Shown here: in pieces, positions 43,518 through 54,789 of the stretch
Layout of the letters: every line of letters begins with the position of its first letter
How positions within the stretch are numbered: position 1 is the first letter of the stretch
DNA from: Agrocybe praecox
Taxonomy: Eukaryota > Basidiomycota > Agaricomycetes > Agaricales > Agrocybaceae
Assembly: GCA_964017145.1 (NCBI GenBank)
Contig: OZ024852.1
Span: 2,977,945-3,041,944 of the forward strand
DNA length: 64,000 bases
Direction: 5' to 3'
Notes under the pieces: generated by a model
Seen by the model: only the letters and a program-made list of their open reading frames with translations
Database searches by the model: none
What the model was told of the DNA's origin: nothing
Made by a program: the position numbers and the translations under genes

Positions 43518-44140
43518 TTGCCTATAGCGTAGTGTAAATAATCTGGTAGAAATCTTTTTAATCATTCCGACATCTCGGTAGGATGCATGCCTATTACATA
43601 CCAAAGGTTGCGACTTCGTATAGTCTAGCTGCGGACCCAATTTAATATCCGATTTGTTTGGAGTTCTACAGTCGGTGTTCATTGGTGTATTTGTGAAAAT
43701 CCTCAATTGTTATACGAAATAGGAAGCATTACTTACTGGAATAAGAATCACATACTGATATTTTGCCAATGTCTCGTCAGTGGACAAGGGCAACGTGCGG
43801 ATTACAAATGACTGTCGGTTATCGCTTGATATAAAATTTTACCCACAGAATATCTTTATCACCTTCTTCAGTCTTCTATCACTCTATGGGAGGCTGCGCG
43901 CCCAGGCCGCGTTACCCAGCGGATCGCATATGAAGTGAAGCATTATATGCATTATATGCCCGCCCCTTGTCTGGTGCTGTAAGCGATTTTGAATTGATCC
44001 AACTCGCTATGGGGACGCCTGTCAACCTTTGATAATTGTAATCTGTTTCCGCAAACATAAAAGTCAGAAATTATTGAGACAGATTAAGTATCGCAAAACG
44101 CACCTTCACCAATCTTTGCCAACCCCAAGAACTTTTGGAC
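43518..44140. other. Intergenic, copy G to copy H
   Basis: Holds TATAAAAT at 43830, TACCCACAGAATA at 43840 and CTATGGGGAC at 44007. No gene. Confidence 0.5.
43840..43852 (+). promoter_or_regulatory. Shared promoter word TACCCACAGAATA (copy H)
   Basis: Identical to the word before copy G. Here it is about 290 bp from the ATG, against about 160 bp in G. Confidence 0.35.
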
Positions 44141-44824
44141 ATGCCAGAAACACTCAATATGGGTTTGCTCCTGCTTCCCGAATTCCAATGGCTGGATGCG
44201 GCTGGCCCTGTTGACTTGCTCACAAACCACTCGTATGGCTTCATAAGTCGTGCGGGTGTTCCTCAAGATATAGTCAACAAGGCACCTATTATGAATTGGT
44301 ACTACATCTCCTCCGACCTGGAGCCAATTCAAGCATATTCTGGCCCACCCATGCTTCCTACCACGACATTCGAAACTTGTCCATCGCTCAACTACATCGT
44401 CATCCCAGGAACCGACCCGACGATGCAGCTCTCTGACGAGTGCCTGAAGTTCTTGCAGACCCGATATGTAGACCCGGAGTTGAAAGCCTTCCTTATGGTT
44501 TGCTCTGGCTCCATTGCAGTAGCACAGGCCGGAATCCTCGACGGACTTAACGTATGCAGCAACAAGTTCGTCCTTCGAACCCTCGCTTCCGCCGGTTTCC
44601 TGAACAAGAAGGTGAAATGGGTAGGAAACCGAAGGTGGATTGTTGACGGGAAGATTTGGAGTGCAGCGGGAGTAACAGCTGGAATAGATTTGGCAGCCGA
44701 GTTCGTTCGAGTCCATTTCGACAAGGACCTTGTCAAATTGGTATTAGAGTTGTCGGAGTACAGCCCTCTTCCAGACCAGCCAGATTCGTTCGCATATCTT
44801 CTTGACGGTGTAGATTTATCCTAG
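44141..44824 (+). CDS. DJ-1/PfpI family protein, copy H
   Basis: Single exon, 227 aa, start MPETLNMGLLLLPEF. Signposts: FQWLDAAGPVDLLTNHS, ETCPSLNYIVIPGTDP (the DCPPLD motif is the most altered of the nine), FLMVCSGSIAVAQAGILDG with the Cys, and RRWIVDGKIWSAAGVTAGID. Sister of copy G. It is the last copy of the main block; the region beyond returns to housekeeping genes. Confidence 0.87.
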   Translation: MPETLNMGLLLLPEFQWLDAAGPVDLLTNHSYGFISRAGVPQDIVNKAPIMNWYYISSDLEPIQAYSGPPMLPTTTFETCPSLNYIVIPGTDPTMQLSDECLKFLQTRYVDPELKAFLMVCSGSIAVAQAGILDGLNVCSNKFVLRTLASAGFLNKKVKWVGNRRWIVDGKIWSAAGVTAGIDLAAEFVRVHFDKDLVKLVLELSEYSPLPDQPDSFAYLLDGVDLS

Positions 44825-45097
44825 AATTCAGTTCTCGTCCTAGAAACGCCCCATATTACTGCCAGTCTCTGTATCGTGGAGTTTAGTAGCTTGATATTCA
44901 AACAGTGAAGTGGTAGAACACTGAAATGCACGTATGTGCATGAAATCGTTTCGCCCGTTTCGATAATCAGTGTATTTGGAAAATTATAGGGATACACAAG
45001 CTAAACTTTGGGGCTCTTGAGTTTTAAATGATCCATTTGTATCGTCACACTTACCATAGTCTATCGTAGTAAAATATGCCCCAGCTGTCCAAACGTT

Positions 45098-45383
45098 TTA
45101 TTTTTTTGTCTTCTTGCTCTCTACGAAGAGTACCCGTTGTTTTACTGAAAAAAGCCAATGTAATTAGCATACTGCACGGACAAGAAGGGAAACCAAATTC
45201 ACCTTTGGGGTCATACTTGACAGCAGAAAGCTTTGGGCCTTGTCGAAGGCGCTGTGTCGTGTAGAAAAAGCCAGTCTGCGCCGTAGATATGAGGCGAACG
45301 ATGATTGTTCTATAAAACCATATTAGAGACTTTTGTAACGTGTGGAGGTGAAAGACATGCCTGGCTTTTGCTGCCTTCGCCAT
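45098..45383 (-). CDS. MRPL39: Mitochondrial ribosomal protein bL33m
   Basis: Exons 45361-45383, 45203-45309, 45098-45144; 58 aa. The sequence MAKAAKAR, TIIVRLISTAQTGFFY, LSAVKYDPK and QRVLFVESKK matches the bL33 family in length and motif order, with the FFYTT core. It is part of the large mitochondrial ribosomal subunit. The first intron (45310-45360) must use a GC donor (GCATGT) to keep the frame; a GT alternative gives the wrong frame. The gene is divergent from the HAUS6-like gene, with about 146 bp between start codons, suggesting a shared promoter. Confidence 0.85.
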
Positions 45384-45529
45384 GGTGAATGGTTTGGAGA
45401 ACCGCGCCGCCAACTTACGCGCCCGACTGTCGACGGGGAGTTCGTTGTTTGGTTTCCACGCGTGGCAATAACAACGGCGAACCCCGTTCGTCCAAATCTC
45501 CTATCTTTCTTTTTCATGACTCGTCGGTC

Positions 45530-48131
45530 ATGGACTTTATCTCTTTGCCAATACACTTGATTTTACTTGTTCATCTCCATATCCTTGAATACCCACACGC
45601 AAATAACTCGGAATATGACCACGATTTGTTCAACCCTCGTACCCGTGGCTTGCGCGAACGCGCCAAAACAATGGAAGATGTTACCTACTTTTTAGTCGGG
45701 AAAATCGAAGGGAAGACAGCAAAAATTGTACGTAATACAAATAATTGGTGGCTTCAAGAGGGAAAAAAACAATCCATGGTTCGGATGGTCCTGATTTAAT
45801 ATTGAAATTCTAGATTTTGCCTACATATCCCTGTGCTCAACCGTCTGGATCCCTGGCGTTTAGGACTTCGCTCGCCAAATATCTTGAAGGCTTGCGGCAC
45901 TCAAGTTTATTTCCATCTTCAACGAGAGCTAGTGGCAAATCCAGCGCGAAACCGGCTGAAAATGTATCCCAAGAAAAGGACGCAGGCTGGTGGTGGAAAG
46001 ATATCGTTGTAAGAAAGTCTCTACTCGAGGAATGCTCTGGTGAAAAGTACGTTTTCAATATAATTATTGTATATATGCATCTCTTTTGACTCGCTTTGCA
46101 AGATTTCAGCGGTTAATACTCGCTCTTTCAACGCACGCCATCATGAAAAGCTCGTACTCGGTAGCGGCTGATAAAATGAGCGTATGTACGTCTGATCACA
46201 CTATGTGTTCTGAAATTTTATTTACAGTCTATTCCAGGATCTGATCATTTGCCAACCTGCCATATATACGGCTCAACTAGCGCAATATCAGGCAAAACGT
46301 CACAACTGGACAAAATCCGCTTCGCTCTTGTTAAAACATGAACACGATCTCAAGACTCTACGCGTATGTCTCGATTCATGTCATTTGTGCATTGTACCGT
46401 TTCTGAATCTAGTGTTAGGAGTCTATTGGTACTCCAGCTTTGTCCAAGCACGAGACGCTACCAACAGAACGCATGCTTGCTTTCGAGGCATTCAAACGAG
46501 AGACATTGCTTCGAGAAAATTGGTCGGGAAAAGAAAGCGCAAAGGTGTTCAATTTTCTCATTACCTTAGCAGGAATCCAAACATCTACACGTAAAAAATC
46601 CTTTTCGACTTCAGCGCGTAAAGAGGAGGATCTAGATTCGGTTCGTCCTCTGCGTCGTATCATCGAAACATCTTTCTCAACTAATCTCACAGAAAATAAC
46701 AGTTATCCCTTCACCTTTACCCATAGCAGCAGCTCACCATCCCTCGCATCTGAAGAAACTACGCAAGCCCGTTTTTCAATCCAAAATAAAGGCTGGACCG
46801 ACTACACCTGCCGCTCCGGTTAAATCCCATGCAGAGATCATTCTTGCTGAGCACTTTGAATCGGAGAAACGAATGAGGCAGATGCTCCTGGATGCTTTAT
46901 CCAAGGCAGCAAAGATGCACTCGCAAATGACATCAAGATACGAGAACTCAAAGACACCCGCTTCTCCAAGGTTGAACACGTTCTGGACACCGCCGACCCG
47001 TCTCACAAAATCTATCGACTTCAATCCCATTCCTGATAGGAACCTGATGATTGCCTTGGGGTGCGAACAAGAATACGCAACCCTAGATGTGGAAGGTGAT
47101 AACGAAGATGCTCTAGAAAGAAAAATAGCAAATATCCGCCAGGTCGTGCTGCCTCCTTATCCGACTCCACCGGATCCATTAGCACAACGAATACCAGCAG
47201 AAATTTCAAAGGCAAAACCAAATCCTAAGAATGAAATCTCGAAAACAAAAATTCCACATGCCAATGTCAACGTTGGTGTCGCCGCTGCTCCAAAAAATTC
47301 GGAGAATATCACCACCGTACAGTCTAGGATAGCTGCACCCTCGACTCCGTTGATGTCACCAGGCAAATCGTCAAGAAGCTTGCGCCGCAAGTCTGTTCGA
47401 TTCTCCATGGCACAAAAGCGAACAGACCGTCCATCAATATTCCGTGTTTTCAGTACCGGAAAGTACGATGAAGTAGACAGGCTTGTCGATGAGACGAATG
47501 ACTTTCCTACGGATGATGAAGATTCTGATATCGAACAGGAAAATGACGATGAAAATGGTTCTGCGGCGTTCAAGACCCCAAAACCAATAAAACCAAAGCC
47601 GGTTATTAACAGGATATGGACCGCTGGTACGCCAAAGAGTGCTGCCAAACAGGCAAAACTTCGGGTGTCTTCTTCGTCCCTTGGAAGATTGCTAGCTGTG
47701 GAACCTGAAGTTGGGCTGCCAAGTATGACTTCTATGGACTTTGAAGATCATGATGAGATCGTAGAGCACCAGGAAGAATCGGATGAGATGTCAGCTGCGA
47801 AAGATGTGGATGCCACACCTAGACCACGGAAAAACGACTTGCCTAGGCGATCTTCTTCGCCGAAAGTTTGCGTTTCCACCACTGGACAGGGAGAAAGGGT
47901 CACATATGAGGAGGAGGAAGAGGAGGAATATGGCGATGGTCCCCCAAGTATAACTCTCAAGGAAATCTTGCTGGCTTCCGATGCCAGTGATTTTGATTTA
48001 CTAGGTATGTTTCCTATTTTTGTGCTATTTTAAATTTATAAATAACTCACTTTGTCCGTATGATAGGATTCGACAGCCAAGATATAGAAGAAGGCATGCT
48101 GGCGGAAGATTCCTCCTTCGTATGGGAGTGA
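45530..48131 (+). CDS. HAUS augmin-like complex subunit 6-like protein
   Basis: Exons 45530-45727, 45814-46046, 46103-46181, 46238-46363, 46419-46656, 46703-48004, 48067-48131; 746 aa. The N-terminal third has LPIHLILLVHLHILEYP, YLEGLRHSSLFPSS, GWWWKDIVVRKSLLEECSGE and RLILALSTHAIM, which resemble the HAUS6 N-terminal domain as I know it from basidiomycete proteins. Augmin recruits gamma-tubulin to existing microtubules in the spindle. The C-terminal half is charged, with acidic runs (DDEDSDIEQENDDENG, EEEEEEYGDG) and many Ser/Pro, probably disordered. The assignment rests on motif memory. What the sequence surely shows is a conserved helical N-domain and an acidic tail. Confidence 0.6.
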
Positions 48132-48681
48132 AATGTTGCAGAGATTGCGGCCTCACCGAGACCGATTACTGCGGCTTCATAAAAATACTTGTGTGTATTT
48201 TGATATGCACGATCAATCTGCCATGAATAATTTGAAATAGTAGGTTGCGAACGAGAATGATATATAATTATATCTCGAACGTTCGCCTTTCAACTGTGCG
48301 ACTGCGTCTCATCACCTTACTTCCTCAACTAGGACTTATTTTGTTTAGATGACCTATATTCTCTGTGGCGGCTTCATCGGAGTTGGGAAATAGAGGTCGG
48401 CCTTGAGGATCACTACCGCCGTTTTTGTTGTATAAAAAGAGGGAAGTTCTATCAATGGAATGAATAGCCTTCTCCGTTCGTTAAACTTATACCTCACCTC
48501 GATCAAAAATGCACCCAAACTCTCCCTCGACAACTACGACCGCATGGTTTTTCCGCTTGTTGATACCAAATTCTCTGCTTTGCCAAACCCCATGACGCAC
48601 GTTGGTATTTGATCGCAGAAGTCCTGGCGTACATATATAATGTGGCGGAAAACCATTGCAGCATCCCTGCCTATCCTTGCG
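48132..48681. other. Intergenic, HAUS6-like to phytase-like gene
   Basis: Contains TATAAAAAG at about 48431 and ATATATAA at about 48632, both candidate core promoters for the next gene. Confidence 0.5.
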
Positions 48682-50640
48682 ATGAAAGTTCTTCCCATCC
48701 AGCTCCTTGCTGTTCTGCTTGGATTTATACAAGTACAAAACGTTTTTTCTGTCCCTCTGACAGATGACCTCAAGGATTTTATCAGCCGGACAACTTCTGC
48801 TGATGCTGCCACCGTTTCCGTGACTGTGGATGGTCTGACCTATGTTAACAAAGTGCGTCTATGTGCAAATGGCTTAACTCCCTGATCTAAAGACATTATC
48901 ATTGTTAATCGTAGGGACTTGTTGGATTTGGCCTTATTCCGTCGGATTTCTTGGAATCGACGGGGGATACAATTGGTGGAATAGGAAGTGCCATAGCTAT
49001 CAAACCTGGCACTTGGTCTGCTAATGCAAATGGAACATTTACCGGAACATTGGTTGTTCATCCGGATCGTGGTTTTAATGTGTGCGTTTCTTTGCCAACT
49101 GGGTTCTATTATCAGCCTGGCTCATGAAAAAATGTCCAATACAGAGACGGAACCGTTGATTACCAAGCCCGTCGGCATGAACTGAAATTTGTTCTAACGC
49201 CGTATACAAGCACCGCAAACCTCAATTTTACCCTCGCCCAAGAAACGTTCCAGGTATCTTACGAGAACACTGTACTCGAGTTTGAACGAAGTCACACGAA
49301 AACTAGCGGGTTAGATCCTAGTGCCATCCGACCTGCTCAAAGTGGATTCCCAAATGTGCCCACGGCAGACCCGCAAATGCCTATCGCATCGAGTGCTGAG
49401 CCGCATTTGGTGCTTGATATAGAAGGGATTGTTCTGAATGCAGATGGCTCGTAAGTAATTCAAGCATACGGAGGAAACCATATACTTGAATAATTCGACA
49501 ACAGATACTGGCTCAGCGACGAATATGGTCCTTATATCTATCGATTTGGATCAGATGGAAGCCTGATACAAACTATACAACCTCCCAGTGCCATTCTTCC
49601 CTTCACAAGTGGAAACCTAGACTTCACCTCGGAAAATGACCCTGACACCGGACGCGCAGGAAATCAAGGTAAAACTGGCCTCCATTCAAAAAAGAATTCA
49701 ACTCAAAATAATGATGGCAGGGTTTGAAGGTTTGACCATTGACCCTCTTACGAACACTCTCTATGCAATGCTCCAATCTGCTACTATACAAGACGGCGGT
49801 GATGACAAAAGCACATCAAGATTTACGAGGCTATTAGCATATGACGTTTCCAACCCTACCGTTTCCGTTCCCCTCATTGGAGAGTGGGTCGTGCCCCTAC
49901 CTCAAAGCGGAAAGGGCAACACGGAAGGTTGCAGTGAGATTCACTTCCTAGGCAATGGTGTCTTTTTGGCCCTTTCCAGAGATGGAGATGGAAGAGGTGG
50001 GGATGACGATAGTTCGAGCTACAAGTGAGTGCCTTTCTAAGGATTCTATCAATGCTCTAAGGTTTACAATTCTGATGTCGTGGATTATTCAAGGCAAATA
50101 GACCTATTCTCGATCGCAAAAGCAACAGATATTCATGGAACCAAATTTGACTCACCGTCAAATCCAATCGCGACATCAGGAAAGCTTACCAAAGGCATAA
50201 CTGCCGCTACATACGTTGGCTTCGTCAATCTCGTAGACAAAACGCAACTTGCGAGGTTTGGTCTACACAATGGTGACATCTTCCGCTGGATATACTATTG
50301 GAAAATATTATCACTAATACGCCAAATTTACAGGCGATCCGGACGACGAGACTCTCATCGATGCAAAATGGGAATCAATTGCCCTGGCTCCTGTCGGCCT
50401 TCCAGCATTCCCGAACGATTACTTTTTGTTCACTGCTGTGGGTTTATTTGTTTTATTTTGCTATTTAATCTGATCGTTTACTTCTTGCTTTAGTCGGATA
50501 ATGATTTCTTGAGTACACACGGTGTTTCGCTTGGTGTGCCATTCGATGCTGGCATAGATGTAGATAATCAATTCCTGGTATTCCGGGTGACGCTACCTAG
50601 TATACAGCAGGGCAGTGTTCAACGTGCCCTTGGTATATGA
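48682..50640 (+). CDS. Secreted esterase-like/phytase-like beta-propeller protein
   Basis: Exons 48682-48852, 48915-49081, 49145-49450, 49505-49668, 49721-50024, 50094-50272, 50334-50437, 50494-50640; 513 aa. The signal peptide is MKVLPIQLLAVLLGF followed by VFSVP. An in-frame ATG at 48640 is an alternative start, but a TATATAA word directly before it favours the downstream one. Propeller-type motifs: DIEGIVLNADGSYWLSDEYGPYIYRF, shown here in part (GSYWLSDEYGPYIYRF), GFEGLTIDPLTNTLYAMLQS, and CSEIHFLGNGVFLALSRDGDGRGGDD. These match the 'esterase-like activity of phytase' family, secreted proteins whose true substrate is often unknown. No catalytic claim beyond family membership is made. Confidence 0.82.
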
Positions 50641-51035
50641 CAGGTATGTGCCGGGTGTTAATTGCATACATCTACTGATCTCCTCTCTCTCAAGACCTCC
50701 TGGGACATTGATAAGATTGCTTAATCTAGGTAAGTAATCGATGATCAATAGAGATACCCGGGTCCTAATGAATTGTGAAAAGGACAATGTATCTATTACA
50801 ATGATATGATGTGGTTTCGAAAACACCCAAGTGATCAAGGATTATCTAGTCGGATTTTCCTGCCTAGATTACTCATAAGGCTGGGAAAATTACGTACAAC
50901 ATAGAACTTGAACTTCCCATGATCAAGTATCGATAACAATACCTTCTCCCGAACCCGAACCCGAACATCGACGTGTCGACACTAGGATCAGGTTTTGCTC
51001 AAAATCTTCCATTCTTCGAATTTCATATCTTTCTC
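50641..51035. other. Intergenic
   Basis: Includes a short (CCCGAA)3-like repeat at about 50949-50966. The reading frame of the next gene is open through its end but lacks ATG there. Confidence 0.45.
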
Positions 51036-51644
51036 ATGAAACTGATCGACAAAAGATACGAAACAATAATATGCAACAAAATTCCAGGGATTCCATTGGA
51101 TGAGGAAGCTGAGATGAAAGCGTATTTGAACGAAACACTGAACGAACTTATCAACTGTCGACGTGAATTGTATGGACTACGCATGAAAAACAAACGGCTA
51201 CGCTCAAAGAACAAGAAAGGATTGGACAATTGGTATTTGCGAACGAAAAAGCTATCAAAGAAGAAAAGTCCTCAAGTTGCAGAATATTTGGCTAAAGTCA
51301 AGGGTATGTGGCGTTGTTAACAATGTTATTCGCCATTGACATTTCTCTCATTGGCCGCAGTATAGTACACACATTTCTGGCACTTTATCTGGAATTTGAA
51401 TTCGTACGGTCTGACCGCTTCATAGGCTAATCGTGCAAGAATCGCGAGATCATTATATGAACGGCTCAACGCGCGCATGGATGCATTCTTCGACGCAGAG
51501 ATAGCTGAGCTTGAGGAATCGTTCTCCAATATGCAAAGAGCATTCCTTGACATTGTCGCGAAACGCACCAATAGAGAGCAGGAGGGTAACCCCGAAGAAA
51601 GTACTGTCAGAAACGACGCCGAAGTCGAACATGCTCAGGAATAG
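51036..51644 (+). CDS. Small coiled-coil protein, unknown
   Basis: Two coding blocks, 51036-51296 and 51426-51644, give about 159 aa. The first is basic and helical (ELINCRRELYGLRMKNKRLRSKNKKG). The second is acidic and helical (FFDAEIAELEESFSNMQRAF). Joining them in frame requires a weak donor (GTCAAG at 51297), because the better GTATGT at 51304 leaves the wrong phase, so the splice is uncertain. No family is recognised. ATG at 51036 is the first in frame. Confidence 0.42.
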
Positions 51645-52037
51645 AAAGGATCCGATAACAAAACCAATAATGTATTTCATGGTTCAAACTTTCACCTAGT
51701 TCGCTGTCTCTTTTTCTATACTTGCTTCTCACAACTATGCAACGAAATGACATATGTTCCGAAGGAGTTCCAAACAACAGCAAATGACTACCTGTATTAA
51801 AGTAAGACGGGCTTCAATGTTCTTTGGGGTGCACACCCTCCCGCTTTTCATTACACAGGTAAAATTTTGAGTAACACGTGTGCCCAATTCGCAGCCTGAG
51901 GTAGCGGTGCGCTGAAAGTAAAAGAAATTCCCAGACCAGTTGCGGCAGCCATGGCTGATAGTAATACTGTAACAATACTGTAACACAGGGTCAGGAACAT
52001 AAAATTTAAAAAGAACTTTGAAAAGAACAAAACATAA
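51645..52037. other. Intergenic before tRNA-Met
   Basis: The 3' flank of the coiled-coil gene and of the minus-strand tRNA. No further feature. Confidence 0.5.
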
Positions 52038-52141
52038 TGCCCCCTGCAAGGCTCGAACTTGCGACCTCAGGATTGAATGAGCACTGCTCACGCATAGAAA
52101 TTCTATGAGACCTGCGCTCTAGCCAACTGAGCCAAGGAGGC
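52038..52141 (-). tRNA. tRNA-Met (CAT), elongator type, with an intron of about 30 nt
   Basis: On the minus strand a 7-bp acceptor stem forms between GCCTCCT and AGGGGGC (with G:T), a D arm GCTC…GAGC, an anticodon loop CTCATAA with anticodon CAT, and a T arm GCAAG-TTCGAGC-CTTGC. An intron of about 30 nt interrupts after position 37, the usual place in nuclear tRNA genes. The mature length is 74 nt. The T31/T39 mismatch below the loop is the same as in yeast elongator tRNA-Met. The final A is the discriminator; CCA is not encoded. Confidence 0.9.
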
Positions 52142-52761
52142 TGCCAATAGTCTGAGGGAATAAATTTGAGCGGAGCCAAGGGCGGAGTTCGTAAATCAAC
52201 AAACGAATTAGACGCCACATATTCATTTTGCATATCAATTGCATATTCAACTTGCACAAATCCTTTGAAAAATTGGGGCACAGGCAACGCTTAGCCTCAA
52301 CATCTCATGCTTGAATTCATACCAATGAAAAAGTAAGTTTGCATAATTTTAGCCAGATTAGTTATTCACCAGTCGAAGGAGGGTAGGCACATATGCGAAC
52401 ATCACATCATTTTTGATCCTTCACACCTTCGACAAGACTGCCAGTGAAAGCTCTTTGAGATCTAAGTTGCAATTTATAATACCTATGGATTCCTGGACTT
52501 TGGTGCCCACACGCCTCAGCAGCCAGAAATTATGTATCAACTGTTGAAGATCGAACACCGTTACCTCATGTTTAGTTCAGCCTCTTTTGGAAACCAGTCA
52601 TCGAGATTCGACTATAAAAGCGCTGAATCTTTTCGTTCTTTTGACTGCCCACTTTCTTGAACGTAACGCATCATTGCGTCAGGTAAGCTCCTGTTTGGTA
52701 CTGGGTCGCATTATGTATGAGTTAATCCACACTTATAGGATCAACCAATATCGATTCAAAA
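52142..52761. other. Intergenic between tRNA-Met and the membrane protein gene
   Basis: Promoter regions for both flanking genes. A short open frame at 52587-52805 was not accepted. Confidence 0.5.
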
Positions 52762-54741
52762 ATGCCCGCGCTATTACCTCCTCAGAGTTCAAACTTGTCC
52801 ACTAGCCCTACCACGTATCCAACATCACCATCTAACCGTGATTCAATTTCGAACTCGGTTTACTTTTCTTTACCCACTACGGAGCTTCATTCGTCCGTGC
52901 ATGGAGTCGCCGAAGCGCCAGTTTCTTTACAAGGATCCACTCCTCGCCGCATGCATACCGTACCTCAAACTGGACAGCTTAGTAATGGAATGGCTCCAGA
53001 AACTCCGCTGCCTCGAAGAACAGTAAATTCTTTGTCTTCTATGCCTCTGAATCTCAACGAGAAGCCTAAGCCCCTACAACGTGTATCGCTCCCTGGAAGT
53101 GTTGCCGTTGTTGCCAGCCCGGTCGCACCGAAATCTGGCGGTGGGCTATCCCGAAAAAGCACAGAAAATCGACCTAGGACAAACGAGCCATTTGTTCCCA
53201 TTGATCCTTATCGCCGCCCCATTAGGCCTCGAATCGATACTACTGGAAATAAACCTCAAAACTCTGGCGGGGCTCATAGGCCAGGAGAATTCATCTCAAA
53301 TAACCCAAGCCCCGTTCCCAACCTTGCCCCACTGTCTGAGACTCAAGATGAAGAGATCGCGACAACTCCACTTCTTACACACAACATACCCTCACACAAC
53401 CCACCCTCCTCACCTGGCCAAAGATCTGATTTGTTCCAACCTTTGGTTGTCATCGATACTCGGGATATCCTCGATTTGAATCGGTCAGAATCAGAATTCT
53501 CGGATTCAAATCGAGATAATTCTGTGTTCCAGTATTATGTTGGTCAAATTTACTTGAATGTACTTCTCCGCCTCCCTTCGCTATACTTTTCTCGAGTCGA
53601 ACACATTTTTCAGGAGACAAGACTTTCCTTGATCGAAATGGATAAAATGGCCTATAAAACGACCTCGCAAGCCAACGGCAGCCCTACACAACCACACCCA
53701 TCCAAGGAACGCATTTCGTGTCCTCGGTGTAAACAACTCGAATCAGCCTGGGAGTTTCTGATCGACTCTGCCATTCGAGAATGTAAAACTTTTAACATCG
53801 TCTCGGCCATACTTCTCTCGTATGTTTTTTCATCATTCCTCGGAGATCTTTTACTGAAAGAAGCTTCCCCACTAGGGCTATTCTCACTATCTTACAGATT
53901 CAGAGGGCTGCTGTCGAGCCAGTAACGCGCTACACTGCACTTCTGTCTCTTATATGTGCTCTTGTAAGCCTTCTTTATGGGTGCATGTATGTTGTCCGGT
54001 TTGGAAGCATGCGTAAAACATATACGGCTGTTGAGTGGGCTTCGGTATGTGGTACTTACTGATGTGGTCGTCTTCTGTATTATTCATGCCACCTAACTGT
54101 TCTGCGGTGATCTCTTTGATTGCAGGAAGCTGAAAAAACGGAAACCAACACATTGTGGAATGTATATGTGCTGTTTGCAATGCCCGCAATTTGGCTCTCC
54201 TGGTCAGTTTCTTGCATCAGAAATCATAAGGCTACGTTGTGATTGACCATTTTTTCCCAAAGGTCGATCATGTCGTACATTGTATGCATTTTGTCCTTCG
54301 TCTGGTTGACAAGTCCTGCGTCTAATGATACTGGACCAATGATGCCACTTCCCGATTCCCTCATCATCTTGATTCGAATTTGGATCACCACAGTCTTGGG
54401 GACGGGCGTCGTGTTCGGGATCATGATTCTGAACACCTTTCATATTTATGGAAGGGCCATGGATAGAGCTTTAAATAAAAAGAAAAACAAGGACTATGCT
54501 GTGAGTCGGGTATCAATAACCTCCTCGCTAGATGGACCGTCTCCCAAATCGCAGGGGGTTCTTCATCGCGTTTTTCTTTCTCTTTCTAATTTAATATCTT
54601 TGAGCTGGCATACGCACCGGTCGAGCCCTTTTGTTACCATGTGTTTGTTTTTAGTAAATTGACTGCAATTTTATTATTCAGTTCAAATTGAATCCTTTGA
54701 TGTTTGCTTCGAACGAATACGGCTTTGTCGCCCTCTTCTGA
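52762..54741 (+). CDS. Multi-pass membrane protein with long disordered N-terminus, unknown
   Basis: Exons 52762-53819, 53876-54044, 54126-54202, 54263-54500, 54682-54741; 533 aa. Residues 1-230 are Ser/Pro/Asn-rich and low in structure. A conserved-looking block (YYVGQIYLNVLLRLPSLYF, CPRCKQLESAWEFLI) follows. Then come about four membrane segments: TALLSLICALVSLLYGCMYVV, given here as ALLSLICALVSLLYG; NVYVLFAMPAIWLSW; YIVCILSFVWLTS; and IWITTVLGTGVVFGIMIL. A basic patch ends the last loop. No transporter or receptor motif is recognised. The last intron is 181 nt and may hide a further exon. It ends 48 bp from the convergent DJ-1/PfpI copy I. Confidence 0.62.
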
Positions 54742-54789
54742 TTCTAAACATCAAACAGTCGACTACAATACACGCATATCAACAACAGC

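Noticed and set aside
44084..44716. Long minus-strand open frames opposite DJ-1/PfpI copies, for example 210 codons opposite H
   Set aside because: They are antisense shadows of conserved coding sequence; similar shadows occur opposite the other copies.
46238..46318. Alternative reading of HAUS6-like exon 4 starting at 46228 (SIPGSDHLPTC…)
   Set aside because: It meets a stop soon after; the frame starting at 46238 continues into the next exon with the correct phase.
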